A DNA stretch of 64,000 nt from Cavia porcellus (lineage: Eukaryota; Chordata; Mammalia; Rodentia; Caviidae). The stretch covers positions 37,275,519 to 37,339,518 of the forward strand of contig NW_026947485.1 in the NCBI RefSeq assembly GCF_034190915.1, given 5' to 3'. Made by a program: the position numbers and the translations under genes. The notes under the pieces were generated by a model. That model worked only from the letters and a program-made list of their open reading frames with translations, was not told the DNA's origin and did not search any database. This document shows positions 1 to 11,625 of this stretch, one piece after another. The number at the start of each line of letters is the position of its first letter. Position 1 is the stretch's first letter.

Positions 1-466
1 TACCTCCCTTATACTGTATGCCAGTTTCCCACCCCTTGGGTGGGTGCAGCACTCACACCACCAATCCCAGCGCTGAACAACAAACCAATCACAAATGCTA
101 GGTTCAGTGGCCTCCATGACTGCATGAGACTTTGGGGGAGGAGGCCTTTTAACAAACCACAACAGATAACAAAGCAGGAAGACGCCGACTCCCCAGTGCG
201 ACTTTCCAGATTCCAAAGCTGTGTGCCAATATATTTCTGATCATTATAAATTACTCAATCTATAATATTCTATTATACCAGACCCAAGATAAGGGAGAAA
301 GAAAAGAGCACTGATATAAAGTGCCAGCAACATTCTATTATTTTAAAAGATAGATTTAATCAAAAATGTTTATTACGAGCTCTAGGACAACCATCAAAAA
401 TAAGTTTAAAGAAATCTAACTGATAGACTGAGACAAAAAACACAGTCACATTAAAATTTCATTTCA

Positions 467-572
467 GGGCTGGAGATTTAGCTCAGTGGCATAAGCGCCT
501 GCCTTGCAAGCAGGCAGTCATGAGTTTGATCCCCGGTACCGATAACAAGGAAAAAGACCAAAAAAAAAAAAA
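467..572 (+). mobile_element. ID-type tRNA-derived SINE
   Basis: Near-consensus copy with a tRNA-like A box (TAGCTCAGTGGCA) and B box, GGTACC-type tail and poly(A). It is flanked by a perfect 13 bp target-site duplication (454-466 and 573-585), so the insertion is recent. Confidence 0.95.
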
Positions 573-869
573 AAATTTCATTTCAAATCAAGAGAAAGCA
601 AAAAAAGTGTAGAAAAGTTAAAATATAGACATATCAATCTAACTGGATCAATAATCATTTTGCAGTAATAACAAAGTATTCTTCATTAATTAGTCGCGGG
701 AGGCATGTTTTGGCTGGAAACTGCAGCAATGGACACCAATGCTTTCTTATGGGTATTGAGTGTCAAAAAAATGACAAATACTGAGACAAAATTTTCCCAT
801 CAAAATGGGTTGAGTACCAACTTTAATGAGTTTCAAAGCAGTTAAATACCAAGCTATAGCTATGAGAAT

Positions 870-1250
870 AATGTAAAGCAGCCAATTAAAGAATTGGTTC
901 AGAGTAGATAAAAAAAATACAGTTCAAATATGTAGTCTGTAAGAAATCCACCATAAATATAAAGACACAAATGACTATAAAGAAATGGACAAAGATACAG
1001 CATACTTTAAATAAAAAGTTGAAATAGCTATGTCAGGCAGATTTAAGAACAGAGAAAATCATCAGAAATAAAAGGGCATTAATTTAAAAAAAAGTCAGCA
1101 CTCTGAAAAGATGTAGCAATCCTTAATGTGTCTGCATGAAACAAAAAAGTGTCAAAATACTTGGGGGAGGGGATGACAGAACTGCCAGAAGCATTATTAT
1201 AATAGAAGAAATGAACCTCCCTCCCTGAATATTTGATAGATTCACATGCA
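870..1250 (+). mobile_element. L1 ORF2 fragment, 5' piece
   Basis: The sequence resembles decayed mammalian L1 ORF2 in the endonuclease-to-RT interval, for example the AAAGGGCATTAATTT and GTAGCAATCCTTAATGTGT stretches. It is full of stops and frameshifts. It is colinear with the piece resuming at about 2018, so the two were one element before the GC-rich block between them was inserted. Confidence 0.7.
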
Positions 1251-1251
1251 G

Positions 1252-2017
1252 AAGCTCAGAATACCACTGAAATGAAAAACAGCACAAACCTCTCCCTGAT
1301 AAGCGGTGGCGGTATGGCAGATTTGCAGCCCTTCCAGGGAAAGAACTAGCAACAGCTCCTGAGATCCGTGCCATGTTGGAACTTGGGACACTGGGAAGCC
1401 AAGCAAGCACCTCCCCTCCCTGGTAAGCAGTGGTGGTCTGGCTGACTGCGGCCCTTCCAGGGGGAGAACCAGCAGCAGCTCCTGAGATCCGCGCCATGTT
1501 GGAACTTAGGACACTGTGAAACCAAACAACCAGCCTGCCTCCCTGCTAAGCAATAGTGAACCTACTGATACAGGGCCTAGAGTCAAACATCCCACTTTCC
1601 CTACACCCTTCTCCTGTCTCCTCCACCCTGTGTCCCCCCCCCCCCCGCCTTAGCAAATGGGAACCAAAATCTGAGCGTCTCCTGAGAAGTTGACCATAGC
1701 AAATAAGGGGGACTTCCTTCTACCATCTCTTTGAAGGCAAATATTTTTATTACTGTTTTGCTCTATTCTGATTAATGGTACTGCTCTATTCAATATTCTG
1801 TTTTGATAAGTTCTATAATGTTCTGCATTTCATCTCATTTTAATATACATGATTGAAAGAACAACTATTATAAAGGTAACAAAACATACTGTGATACCCA
1901 TTACTGTTATCCCAGGAACCTGCTGTGAAGTTCTGTACCAATTTCACTGTACGATCTTAGTTGGCTTTATTCTGTTGTATTTTACCACTTTCAAAATAAA
2001 ATTTAAAAAAAGAAACG
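1252..2017 (+). mobile_element. Insertion inside L1: GC-rich tandem block plus LINE-like 3' end
   Basis: The block interrupts the older L1 ORF2. It starts with 123-124 bp tandem units, passes a run of 13 C (1634-1646), and ends with an AATAAA signal followed by an A-rich tract (about 1996-2012). That order suggests the 3' end of a younger L1, with a repeat-bearing untranslated region. A clear target-site duplication is not seen, so the assignment is tentative. Confidence 0.45.
1291..1560 (+). repeat. Tandem repeat, 123-124 bp period, about 2.2 copies
   Basis: The motif TAAGCRGTGG recurs at about 1301 and 1425, with a diverged third start at 1548. GAGATCC recurs at 1361 and 1484. Each full unit contains a CTCCTGAGATCCGYGCCATG block. 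The second unit has a YY1-like CGCCATGTTG at 1492-1501. This is higher in GC than its surroundings. Confidence 0.8.
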
Positions 2018-4165
2018 CACGTTATCAATAAACTAGTTATCTATAGAATACTTAACCCAACAACAGCAGAATTCTCATTCTTCTCAAGTTCACACAAAAA
2101 GGTTTACAAAGACAGAACATAAAACACAGGCAAGTAATGTAAAAGATAAAAGATTATGCAAAATATGCTTAGACCACAATGGAATTAAACTGGGAATCAT
2201 TCACAGAAAGGTAGAGAGCAAATCTTAAAGTAACTGGAATAAATAATTCACTTCCAAATAATATACTGGTCAAGGAAATCTCAAGATAAGTTTTTAAAAT
2301 ACTTTCAACTAAATGAAAATGAAAACAAAACTTACCAAAATCTATGGGATATCGTGAAAGCAATGCTAAGACACTTACAACACTGAATATACATTATATA
2401 ACCAAATATATTTAAAATAAATCACTTAAACTTCCACTCTTAAGAAAGAAAGAAGAGCAATTCTAACATCAATGAAGCAGGAAAAAAAACAGTAAAAAGG
2501 AATATAATTGGAATCAGGAGGTAAGTAGAATATAGAATAGACCTGAAAGACCAATAAAACTGACAAACAAATGTATGGGGGGGGACTGTTTACAAATCAT
2601 TAATACTAGAAATGAAAATAGGTCATCACTTGTTCACTTACTAAAAAGAAAATAATATAATGTTATTTGTTATTACAAAATTAATATAACAGGTGAATAG
2701 AACTCCTTGAAAGATAAAATACAATACCCGAGAAAGAAATCTGATAAGGCAAATAACTGAGTTTGAATCAATAATTAATACCCTCCCCAAAAAGGACGCA
2801 TTGGGCACAGACGGTCTCACTAGTGATTTCAGCAAAACATTGAAGGAAAGTATTAAAAATTCTCTAGGAGGCCTCCTTTAAAGTAATATCAGTGTAAATA
2901 TTTCCTTTTGCTATGAGACTATCATTATTCTAATATTCAAACGAGATAAATGCATTACAAAAAGAAACATTCCAGCCCAATGTCTCTAATGAATAAAGAT
3001 GCAAAACTATCAAAATATTAGCAAATCAGATTCAATAACATACAAAAATAATTATACAGCACAATAAAATGCATTTATTCCAGGTATCCAAGGCTAGTTC
3101 AACATTTCAAAATCAATTAACATATTACATCAACAAAGGAAGAAGTTGTATGCTCACATCAACATACATAGAAAAAACATTTCACAAAATCCAACACCCA
3201 TTTATGAGTAAAAATGTAAGCTACAAAAGAAAATTTTCCTTGAATTGATAAAGAACTTGTATAACACCCACATTATACTTATTGACGAGAAACTGGATGC
3301 TTCTTCCTAAGACTGGAAATAACACACACTATTTACAACATACTGGAAATCCCAGATAATCTATTAAGACAAAAAAAAAAGTGGAACATATATACAGGTT
3401 TAGAAAAAATAAAAAATACTGCCATCATTCACAGATGATATAAGTGTCTATAAAAAACATTTCAAAGAATCAAACTCCTGCAAATCAGGAGTTACAATTA
3501 CAAAAGGTTGTAGAATATAGTTAATATACAAACATCTACTGCTTTTTTATATACAGTAAAAGCAATGAAAAACCAAATTTTGAAAGATAAAATATAACTC
3601 CACTTACATTAGCCCTCAAAAGACACAGCACTCACAAATAAATGTAACAAAATGCACGTAGTCAATGAGAAAAACTACAACTTCTAATGTAAAGAAATAA
3701 AATATAGAGACGGGAATTTTGTTCAGTGGCACAGCACCTGCCTGGCAAGCATGAGGTACTGAGTTCAATCCTGGTACCAAAAACAAATAACAAAATAAAT
3801 GAAGACATAGTCCATTTCATACATAGGAAAGTTCAATATTACTAATATGTGAGTTCCTCCCAATTTGATGTATATATCCAAACTACCCCAGCAAGCTATT
3901 TTATAGATATTGGCAATGGAATCCAAAGTTTATATAAAAAACAAAAGAGCCAGAAAAACAAAAGGTGCTAACCTATATAACTTTGGGAGAGATTAAAGAC
4001 AAAAGCAATTGCACATGAGTCAAGTTTCTCATTAAGGGATGGAAATTTATACATTAGAAGGGGAGAAGCCTGGAATTGTTCATATGGTAATGGAAGAGCA
4101 GATTTTAGTAGAAACCCAACACAAATACAAATAGTTACATATGGAAACATTTGTAAATTTAGTTA
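2018..4165 (+). mobile_element. L1 ORF2 / 3' part, decayed
   Basis: Long colinear similarity to L1 ORF2. It includes TCTATAGAATACTTAACCCA near 2040, TTTATTCCAGGTATCCAAGG near 3074 and the later 3' segments to about 4165. Many stops and indels make it a non-functional fossil. It is interrupted by a SINE at 3709-3790. Confidence 0.8.
3709..3790 (+). mobile_element. ID-type SINE inserted in L1
   Basis: This is the CACCTGCCTGGCAAGC subtype with a GGTACCAAAAAC tail. It splits the L1 fragment, so it is younger than the L1. Its 5' head (CGGGAATTTTG) has diverged. Confidence 0.8.
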
Positions 4166-4469
4166 CATAGGTTAGTACACATACATGTATTTCTTTGCTG
4201 TCAAATGAGAGGGATTAAAGAATCATCCTAAAAGTAATACATCTAGAATCCAGATCTCGTTTTTGATGTTTTTTTTTAATAAAACGAACCACAGCCAAAC
4301 TGAAATGTCCTCTGGCTCAGAAACGTAGTATTTTTTTTACTTTTCCTATTTTTCTGATTTTTCTAGAGCTAGAAATAGAAGGTGCAAAGCTGCCACTTAC
4401 GGTTATATAAGCTACACTTTGCACAAGATAAAATCACTGAGGACTGAAAGCTGAAATCCAGCTATGCCT

Positions 4470-4590
4470 CAATAATAAAGTTCTCTGTACCCAGGTCAAA
4501 AAGCATCTGAGCAGTATCAGGCTAGACTTCCAATCCAGCCTTCTCCTCTCAGAAAAGTAGGATTACAGGTATATGCCAACATGCCTGGCT
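4470..4590 (-). mobile_element. B1-like SINE fragment
   Basis: It ends in GTAGGATTACAGGTATATGC and the ACATGCCTGGCT head in reverse orientation, the 7SL-derived B1/Alu-like signature. It is diverged. Confidence 0.6.
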
Positions 4591-5045
4591 TCATTAAAAG
4601 TATCAAAAAAATAAAAATGACATCACCAATTCTCTAAAATGTATAGGTTCTTTCTATATAGTCAAAAATATATGTTATTTCTGTTTTTCCTCAAACTTAG
4701 CATACAGAATTTTACCTAACACAATATACTTTTATGCTGTTGAGTCCTTTGCTTTTCACTCTGTATGACTTTTCCTGGGGAAAAAGAAAATGTGAAAATA
4801 AAGATTAAACTTTTTTGGTTTTGACCATGGGATTCTAAGCAATTTACAATTTTCCTTTGGATACTATTATCATAAGCATACTACTGACCAAAACAATAGA
4901 AATATAAATTTTGACAGATAATGAATAAATATAGAGTAGCATGGTAGTAGAAATGATTCACCAAGAATTTTTTAAATTATTATTTCATGCATAAACATTT
5001 ACTACTAGAATAAAACGGGATTTGACACCAGCTATACCTATTTTC

Positions 5046-5156
5046 TTTTTTTTTTTTTTTTTTGTCTTTTTCCTTTTTATCGGTACCGGAGATCGAACCC
5101 ACGACTGCCTGCTTGCAAGGCAGGTGCTTATGCCGCTGAGCTAAATCCCCAGCCCC
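5046..5156 (-). mobile_element. ID-type SINE
   Basis: Near-consensus copy in reverse: poly(T), TCGGTACCGGAGATCGAACC, the B and A boxes, and terminal CCCCAGCCCC. TATTTTC flanks both sides (5039-5045 and 5158-5164). Confidence 0.93.
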
Positions 5157-6689
5157 TTATTTTCATTTTTATAAGTACACAAAATAAAAATTCTGTTCAC
5201 CAACTATGTGGTAATGAGAATTTATCTTTCTGAAAAATCTTCTGAATTAGAAACCAAAAACTGCATAAGGTCTCATTAAAAAGTAATTTATAATCTATCA
5301 ACTGACAAGTTGGTTAGGTCCTCCTTTATGTTAAAAAAAAAAATTATACATTTCCAACAGGCACCCAGTTAATGACAGTGCAGCTCACTGAAAGGACCCA
5401 GACATTTGAGTAGCAATGTGTATGCCACACACAAATTCTCAGGAACGTAACTTTCATAAATATGCAAGTATAAGAAGACTCAGAAAACCAAATCGCTCTA
5501 AAAACTATTTTTGCCCATGTACTCACTGGAAAATGTAGTATACATTTACTGGCAGGCATAAGCACATCTCAATTTGAAGATGCTCAAAATGAGCTACTAA
5601 AAGCTGATTTAAGAATATTTTAAATTTTAAATTATAAGCCACAGACATTTTATTCACATACTTCTCTACTTAAAAATCAGTAGACAATTCCTCACTTTTC
5701 AAAAATAAAACTCAAATTAACATGAAAGATGCTTTATAATTTGCTTATAATCAACAAAGCAAATCATACAAATATATATTTTGTTGTTTAAAGATAATAT
5801 TAATTATGTGCTAATATGAAATATTTAAAACACTATGCAATATTATAAGAAAAGGCATTAAAAATAAAACTAGGCTATAGGTATAGCTTGACAAGAATGC
5901 AAGAGGCCTTAAGAGTCTCAGCACTGCCAAAAATAAACAAATGGAGAAAATGTTAAAAAAATTACATCAAAAGAGGGCATAGCTCATTTATCTATTTCAA
6001 GAAGTCTCCATTTAAGCACCACCCAACAAGGAACATCCTTTGACTATCATTTTTAATTTCTGCAGTATTTACTAGTTTTATTATTCCTCTGAATCCAAAC
6101 TCATGTAGTACAAAATCTAAGGACAAAACAAAATTTGTCTTTAATCTGTCACCCAGGGTACCACAAATTGTTGAATTGGAGATTGCATTAGATGTCAACG
6201 ACACAGTTACAAATATTCAATCACCTGAAATTCTAAGTGCTACAAGAAACTGTCATTTTCAATTTTTCAAAAATTTATGCTTTGGTTTGTATAAGGACAG
6301 AAATTAGAAACAAGTTTCATTCCTTCCAAAAACATCTCTTATTCACTATTCAGCATGCAAACAATACAAATTTCAGGGGCAATAAAAATCAACTTTTAAC
6401 TAACCTTCACAGTACAAACAGCTTAGCAAAGTATGAATAAACAGCTTTGTATACATGTAAATATATACATAGATTGGCAGGGATAAATTATCTTCAAAGA
6501 TAAAGAATATATGAGACTAGTTAAAGTGTCATAGAAAATGTTCAGAGCAACAGACTTAAAGTCAAGCAATTTACAATATCTGAGATGATCACATTCCTTA
6601 CAGAGCTTTAATCCACATGCATTACTTTCCTGACAATACTTCAATAACAGCAAAAAAATCAATTAACAAAAAATCTGGCAGCTCCTTAT

Positions 6690-7005
6690 ATAGGCAGACA
6701 GAAATTCTACTCATACTCAGGAAAAATGAAAACATGAATCCATACAAAAAACTGGTACATAAATGTATATAGGATTGTTCATAGTGTCTAAAAAGTACGT
6801 ATATTCCAAATGTTCATCAATTAATAAATGGATAAATATGGTACATCCATACAAAAGTACATTACGAATTATAAAAAGGATGTAGTACTACTGATCCATG
6901 ATTCATTATGGGTAAACCTTAAAAACAGTATTTTAAGTGGTAATCAGTAACAAAATACCACATAGTCTTCTTATCTTTATGATGTTTCTATAATAGTTAA
7001 ATCTA
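6690..7005 (+). mobile_element. L1 3' fragment
   Basis: It carries the L1 3' ORF2 signature, including CATCAATTAATAAATGGATA and the following GGTACATCCATAC. It is diverged and truncated at the 5' end. Confidence 0.65.
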
Positions 7006-7372
7006 TAGAAAAAGAATTTTTTTTTCTTTAAAATAAAAAAAGTACTTTACTGGTCACTTCAGGACAGGATAAGCAGATAATATGTAATACAAAAATATGT
7101 ATATATAATACAAAAATCATGTATCATTATAAGAACGGAAAATACTATGTGCTCTTGGCAAAGATTAAAACTCAATTTCTGAACTTTTTTTAACAAGTCT
7201 CAAAAGAAGTCTGCACACTTCCAAAAAACCAAGCTAAAGCGTCATTTTAAATTTTATTCAATAAGCAACTTATTTAAGCAGTTACTACCAAAGAGACTTT
7301 TGGCCCTTTCTCAAAATCAAAAATAACCAACAGAATCTGTCCCAGAACTTTTCCCATAAGATATCAGAAATA

Positions 7373-7464
7373 GGGGCCAGGGATATAGCTCAGTGGCACA
7401 AGTGCCTGTCTGGCAAGTGTGAGGTGGTGAGTTTGATTCCAGTACTTTAAAAAAAAAAAAAAAG
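7373..7464 (+). mobile_element. ID-type SINE (GGCACAAGTGCC subtype)
   Basis: Intact A and B boxes and poly(A). An 11 bp target-site duplication TATCAGAAATA lies at 7362-7372 and 7466-7476. Confidence 0.93.
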
Positions 7465-7476
7465 GTATCAGAAATA

Positions 7477-8016
7477 ATTCATGTGTCAAAAAGATGAAGA
7501 AAAAATTGAGCAAGAACTCTAAATCTACTATTCAAACTCTTCATTATTACACTGATATAACCATGAGCAGCTCATAGGCCAACAAAACTAAACACACAAA
7601 AAGTTGTTTCTGGATATGACAGAATAAACTTGCAATCAACCAACAGTACCTCATAGAACTAGAAAAGCTGAATAAAAGGGGGTAGGGTTTTTAAGGTATC
7701 AGAAACTTTCTGAGGCAGTGATGACTTAAGATGCCACAGAATTCATTAAGTAAGCTGCTCATTTTGTATAGCTTTTCTCTGTTGAAACATCCCATCTATT
7801 TCTTTACTAGCACAGGACAAGTAGGCATAGAAGTCAGGAAAGGACAGCCACTAGAGGGCAGAGAAGTTAGCAAAGTATTTGGCAGTTTCACAGGATAAGG
7901 GGTAGACCTTCATGTAGCCCTATCATGATAGCATCACATACTGAGAGGTCAAAATCCCACAGTGAAGGGAGGCACAGAAAAACAAATCTCACACTGTGTA
8001 CTGATTTTCCTTCAGG
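7477..8016. other. Unassigned intronic sequence
   Basis: No repeat family, motif cluster or exon recognised. Confidence 0.6.
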
Positions 8017-8031
8017 CGTCTTTCAATTTTT

Positions 8032-8138
8032 TTTTTTTTTTTTGGTCTTTTTTCTTTTTATCGGTACCAGGGATCGAACTCACGACTGCCTGCTCGCAAG
8101 GCAGGCGCTTATGCCGCTGAGCTAAATCCCCAGCCCCT
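8032..8138 (-). mobile_element. ID-type SINE
   Basis: Near-consensus reverse copy with perfect 15 bp target-site duplications (8017-8031 and 8139-8153). A spurious open frame runs through it. Confidence 0.95.
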
Positions 8139-8238
8139 CGTCTTTCAATTTTTAAACTGCACAGAGCAACGGTCTAAAAAGAAAGCAAAAAGTAACTAAA
8201 AGAGAAGGGGCTGTTAGGTCTCTTATGCTGCTGAAAAG

Positions 8239-8262
8239 AAAAAAAAAAAAAAAAAAAAAAAA
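8239..8262 (+). repeat. Poly(A) tract
   Basis: A homopolymer of about two dozen A with no SINE body attached. Confidence 0.8.
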
Positions 8263-8794
8263 GGGAAGCCCTAGAAACTCCCAGTGTCTCAAATGAGATC
8301 TCTAGATGACCACTTCATCAGAGCAAACTAGAGATAGAACAAGCTTACTAAGCCCTTAAACCCCACTTAAAATCAGTTCAGCCCTTCACGGTTTAAGTCA
8401 TCTGCCTCCATCTGCTTGCTAGATGACTGAATATGAACATGTGCAAATAGCATGGAGAATAAATAACTACAGATAAATAATTTATCATAGTAATATGTAT
8501 TTATAAATCTTCATAAATATCTACCAGTACACCAAAAGCTGCCTAATCATGTAAGTTATTTCTTGGCATAACAGATACAAAACCAAAAGCAAAAAGATGG
8601 AAATAAACCTCTTGAGTGGTTCAGACACCAGAGTTTTTAGACACAGACTTTGAGTATGTGCAAAAATATAGTGATATAGGGATTTTCACCAGAGAATTAG
8701 AATCTATTTTTAAAAAGGGAATCAAATATAAATTGCAGAACTAAAAAGTACCACAGCTAAAATTAAAATAATAGATAATGTTAAAAGCAAGCTG

Positions 8795-8968
8795 GAAGAG
8801 GTCATGTGGCATACACATGCCTGTCAACCCAGCACTCTACAAGTCTGAGGTAAGAGGATCATAAGTTCAAATCCTGCCTGGACAACTTAATGAGACCCTG
8901 TTCCAAAATAAAAAAGATCAGGGGATGTAGGTCAGCATAAAGACTCCAGTAATATACATGGAACATGC
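8795..8968 (+). mobile_element. B1+ID dimeric SINE
   Basis: A 7SL-like left unit (CATGTGGCATACACATGCCT to the GAGACCCTGTTCC region) is followed by an A-rich linker and an ID-like right unit (GGGGATGTAGGTCAGC). This composite is typical of squirrels. It runs into a CA microsatellite. Confidence 0.75.
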
Positions 8969-8972
8969 ATGA

Positions 8973-8980
8973 ACACACAC

Positions 8981-9013
<33 letters not shown>
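8973..9013 (+). repeat. (CA)n microsatellite
   Basis: About twenty CA units with one CG interruption, sitting at the 3' end of a dimeric SINE. It explains the repetitive His-Thr open frame on the plus strand and the Cys-Val frame on the minus strand. Confidence 0.95.
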
Positions 9014-9017
<4 letters not shown>

Positions 9018-9107
9018 GAAGGAGCAGGTTGGACATATTTGAACCAAGAATAAGTAAACTACAACATATTAAAGAAAAAATATCCAAACTTTATTATTTA
9101 AAAAAAG

Positions 9108-9190
9108 AGGGCCAAGGATATAGCTCAGCAGTGCAGCATCTGCCTGGCAAGCACAAGGTCCTGAGTTCTATTCCCAGTACTCCCCCCCAA
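9108..9190 (+). mobile_element. ID-type SINE, diverged
   Basis: GGCCAAGGATATAGCTCAGC head, CATCTGCCTGGCAAGC middle and an A-rich tail beginning after a run of C (9182-9188). Confidence 0.8.
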
Positions 9191-9750
9191 AAATTGAAAG
9201 AAATAAAGAAGAAAAAAAAAACATATACAGGATAGAGTTAAGGAGGGTAACAAAATTATAGAAAAGACAGGAAAAATGTACAACACACATGTGGGCATGA
9301 TACAGATTTAACTGGAGTCATGGAGAAAGAATAGAATAGAAACACTATTTTTCGAAACATCAAAAGGTTTTTTTTCAGAAAAAATGAATTGTAGCAGATT
9401 AGAGATATCAGAAACTCCAAAAAGAATCAATACAATGAAAACTGTTCTTAGGTACTGTGTATCATTGTAATACTGTTAAAACTCAGAGAAAGTCTTGAAG
9501 CTAAATGAATGAGAAAGTTACATTTAAGGATATCAGTATAAAGCTGTTAAAACTCAAAGAGAAAGTCATAAGAGGCAGGCAATCAAAAAAGAAAGATTAT
9601 TTTTCAAGAAGCAATAAGACTGACAAGCTCACTTCTCAATGTTGATAAACAATGAAAGCCACAACGAAACAGACTGAGATCTTTAAATGGATTAAGAAAA
9701 TAACAGTTACGAACATAACACCCTACAGCCAGTTAAAACATATTTCAAAA

Positions 9751-9895
9751 AGAGGTGGAGGCCAGAGAAGCACAAGTTCGAGGCCAGGCTGGTCAACTTA
9801 ATGGGATCTTGTCTCAAAATGAAATTTAAAAAGTGCTGGAGATGTTGCTCAGTAGTAGAGTGCTGAAAGCCCTAGGATCAATTCCTAATAAAAAA
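9751..9895 (+). mobile_element. B1+ID dimeric SINE, 5' truncated
   Basis: B1-like AAGTTCGAGGCCAGGCTGG, then CTTGTCTCAAAATG, then an ID-like GCTGGAGATGTTGCTCAGTA unit. Confidence 0.7.
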
Positions 9896-10013
9896 GAAAA
9901 GGAAGGAAGAGGGGACGACACGATAAAGAAAAAGAAAGAGTAAGAGGAGGGGGAGGAGGAAGAGAAGGAAGAACAAAGAGGAGGAAGAGGGGGAGAAGAG
10001 GGAAGGAGGCCTT
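9890..10013 (+). repeat. Polypurine (GA-rich) tract
   Basis: About 120 bases almost all purine on the plus strand, in (GGA)n, (GAA)n and AGAGG patterns. It follows directly on the SINE tail, so it probably grew from it. It explains the Ser/Pro-rich minus-strand open frame. Confidence 0.85.
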
Positions 10014-10296
10014 CAGACATGCAAGAACCAGATTTCAGCACCACAGTTCTTCAAAGAGGAAAATAATCTCAGGTGGAAATATGAAAAAACAAGAGGAATA
10101 ACAATGAAAGAATTAAATCTGTATAAATATAACTAAAAAAAAAGACAGTCTATGACATGTAAAATAAATGTAGCATTAAAATGTATGACAATGACAACAT
10201 CAACAGCAGTAGTATGAAAGTGTTTTAAAGTTCTAACATTGTCTGAAATATGGTTTTTTAAACCCCTAAAATAAAATGCAAGTCTAACCTAAGTAT

Positions 10297-10842
10297 TGTT
10301 GACAGCTAAGTTAGGTTCGAGACAGTCAGACAGCATGAGGTCCTCAAGAAGTCAGTACAGAAGACGACAACACATCATAACTGTGGCTAGAAGCCTATCT
10401 GTTGGACACCAGACCTCAAGATAAAGTTAGAATGACGAGGCCTACATAATTCCTCAGGGTATAACTAGTATCACCTGGTTCAATAAAGTACAGGTAGATA
10501 CCAGTCACCCCAGTGGGGGGCCAGTACGCCCTTGCCCTAAAGGTCTTTATTCTTCTCATGTACACTTGCCACATGACTTGCTTCCCTACTCATCAGTATT
10601 ACCTAAGTGGCTATACTTATTGATCATAGTTTTGGCCCACATTGTGCCTACCTCATGATTTTGCTCTATAAAACTTCCTTTGAGAAGTGGGCTTGTTTGC
10701 AACCCACTATCAGGTCCCCTCTTGTCTCAGGAGCTGTCTCTCTCAATAAATTATTTCTTATTCTTATGTTCATAGAATTCATTCTTTGATTTTGGAAAAC
10801 ACAAACTCAGTGTATCTGACATCTAGCAGGTTGGGTGTTACA
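10297..10842 (+). mobile_element. Solo LTR-like element (ERV, family not identified)
   Basis: About 546 bases bounded by TGTTGACAG and GTGTTACA, that is TG...CA termini. Inside lie a TATA-like CTATAAAACTT at about 10667 and, about 75 bases further, an AATAAA signal at about 10745 in a pyrimidine-rich context. That is the layout of a retroviral LTR. No internal viral genes flank it and no clear target-site duplication was found. Confidence 0.6.
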
Positions 10843-10887
10843 TTTTATTTCCCCTATATAATAAGAATGCCTGTATAATCTACAGCA

Positions 10888-10968
10888 GTAATGGTGAACC
10901 TTTTAGAGCCTGTAATGATACAAACAGCCAACTGTGGCACATAAACATAGGTTCACCACCACCACCAA
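10888..10968. mobile_element. hAT-like short DNA transposon (copy 1)
   Basis: Imperfect terminal inverted repeats: AATGGTGAACCTTTTAGAGC at the left end and ACATAGGTTCACCACC at the right. Flanks AATCTACA and AATCTAGG agree at 6 of 8 positions, like an aged 8 bp hAT target-site duplication. Confidence 0.5.
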
Positions 10969-11249
10969 TCTAGGGTAACCACAAAAGAACAGAAAGAGAA
11001 TCTAACAAGCTAACAGAAAGGTAAGAATGGAATAATACGGTTAAAAATACTTCAGTAATCTCCCCTCCAAAAAAATGCATGGAGAAAAAAAAAAAACAGA
11101 ACACATAAAAAACAGAAATTGATATTTTAAAGTGAAAATCTATCAGTAGTTGTACTGGTTGTTAATGAAGTAAATACTTGAGACCAAATAAAAACCTGTA
11201 TGTTGTTAAAATACAGACTAACAATACAGGAGCGTTACAAATAAAAGAC

Positions 11250-11332
11250 AGGCTGAAAGCTTAGCAGAATTCTGGGTAGAATGCATAAGGTCTTGAGTTT
11301 GATCCCCACCACCACTAAAAAAAAAAAAAGTT
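11250..11332 (+). mobile_element. ID-type SINE, old
   Basis: Diverged head GGCTGAAAGCTTAGCAGAA and the tail GAGTTTGATCCCCACC followed by poly(A). Confidence 0.6.
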
Positions 11333-11529
11333 AAAAGGCGCAAAAAAGTTTTACTATGTAAATAGCAGCCAACATAAAAACAAGTATAGCTAGCTAGACT
11401 AAGACTTGGAGGCAAGAAGCACTGGCAGAAATAACAGACATGTTTAAGGGCAAAAGTCAATTTATTAGAAAGATATAGCAAATGTAAGTTCCTCTGCATC
11501 TAATCACATGATTTCAAAATACATAAAAC

Positions 11530-11625
11530 AGGAGCTGGGGATTTAGCTCAGCAACATAAGCGCCTGCCTTCCAAAAGCGCAGTGGTGAGCGCAATCCCAC
11601 ATACCAAAAAAAAAAAAAAAAAAAA
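11530..11625 (+). mobile_element. ID-type SINE
   Basis: GGAGCTGGGGATTTAGCTCA head and a long poly(A). The 9 bp target-site duplication ACATAAAAC lies at 11521-11529 and 11626-11634. Confidence 0.92.

Larger units (their letters stand above)
4165..6690. other. Intronic sequence, mostly unassigned
   Basis: AT-rich intron. Apart from the B1-like piece, the SINE at 5.05 kb and a weak ID-like remnant at about 5868-5935, I recognise nothing. The short open frames here are not supported as genes. Confidence 0.6.

Noticed and set aside
467..572. tRNA-like A and B boxes here and in the sister copies, suggesting tRNA genes
   Set aside because: Poly(A) tails, target-site duplications and more than twenty copies show they are SINEs. 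None folds as a complete tRNA with a 3' acceptor end.
702..711. p53 half-site-like AGGCATGTTT
   Set aside because: Only one half-site, with no adjacent second half, and inside MKLN1 intron 1. LINC-PINT is p53-induced, but this match alone is not meaningful.
1123..1497. 124-codon minus-strand frame with an internal repeat (MARISGA occurs twice)
   Set aside because: The repeated peptide is simply the 123-124 bp tandem repeat translated. It lies in an insertion inside a dead L1.
870..4165. Possible intact L1 reverse transcriptase
   Set aside because: The reading frame is broken by many stops, indels and two insertions. It is a fossil.
8969..9235. His-Thr repeat open frame (and minus-strand Cys-Val frame)
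   Set aside because: Translation of a (CA)n microsatellite.
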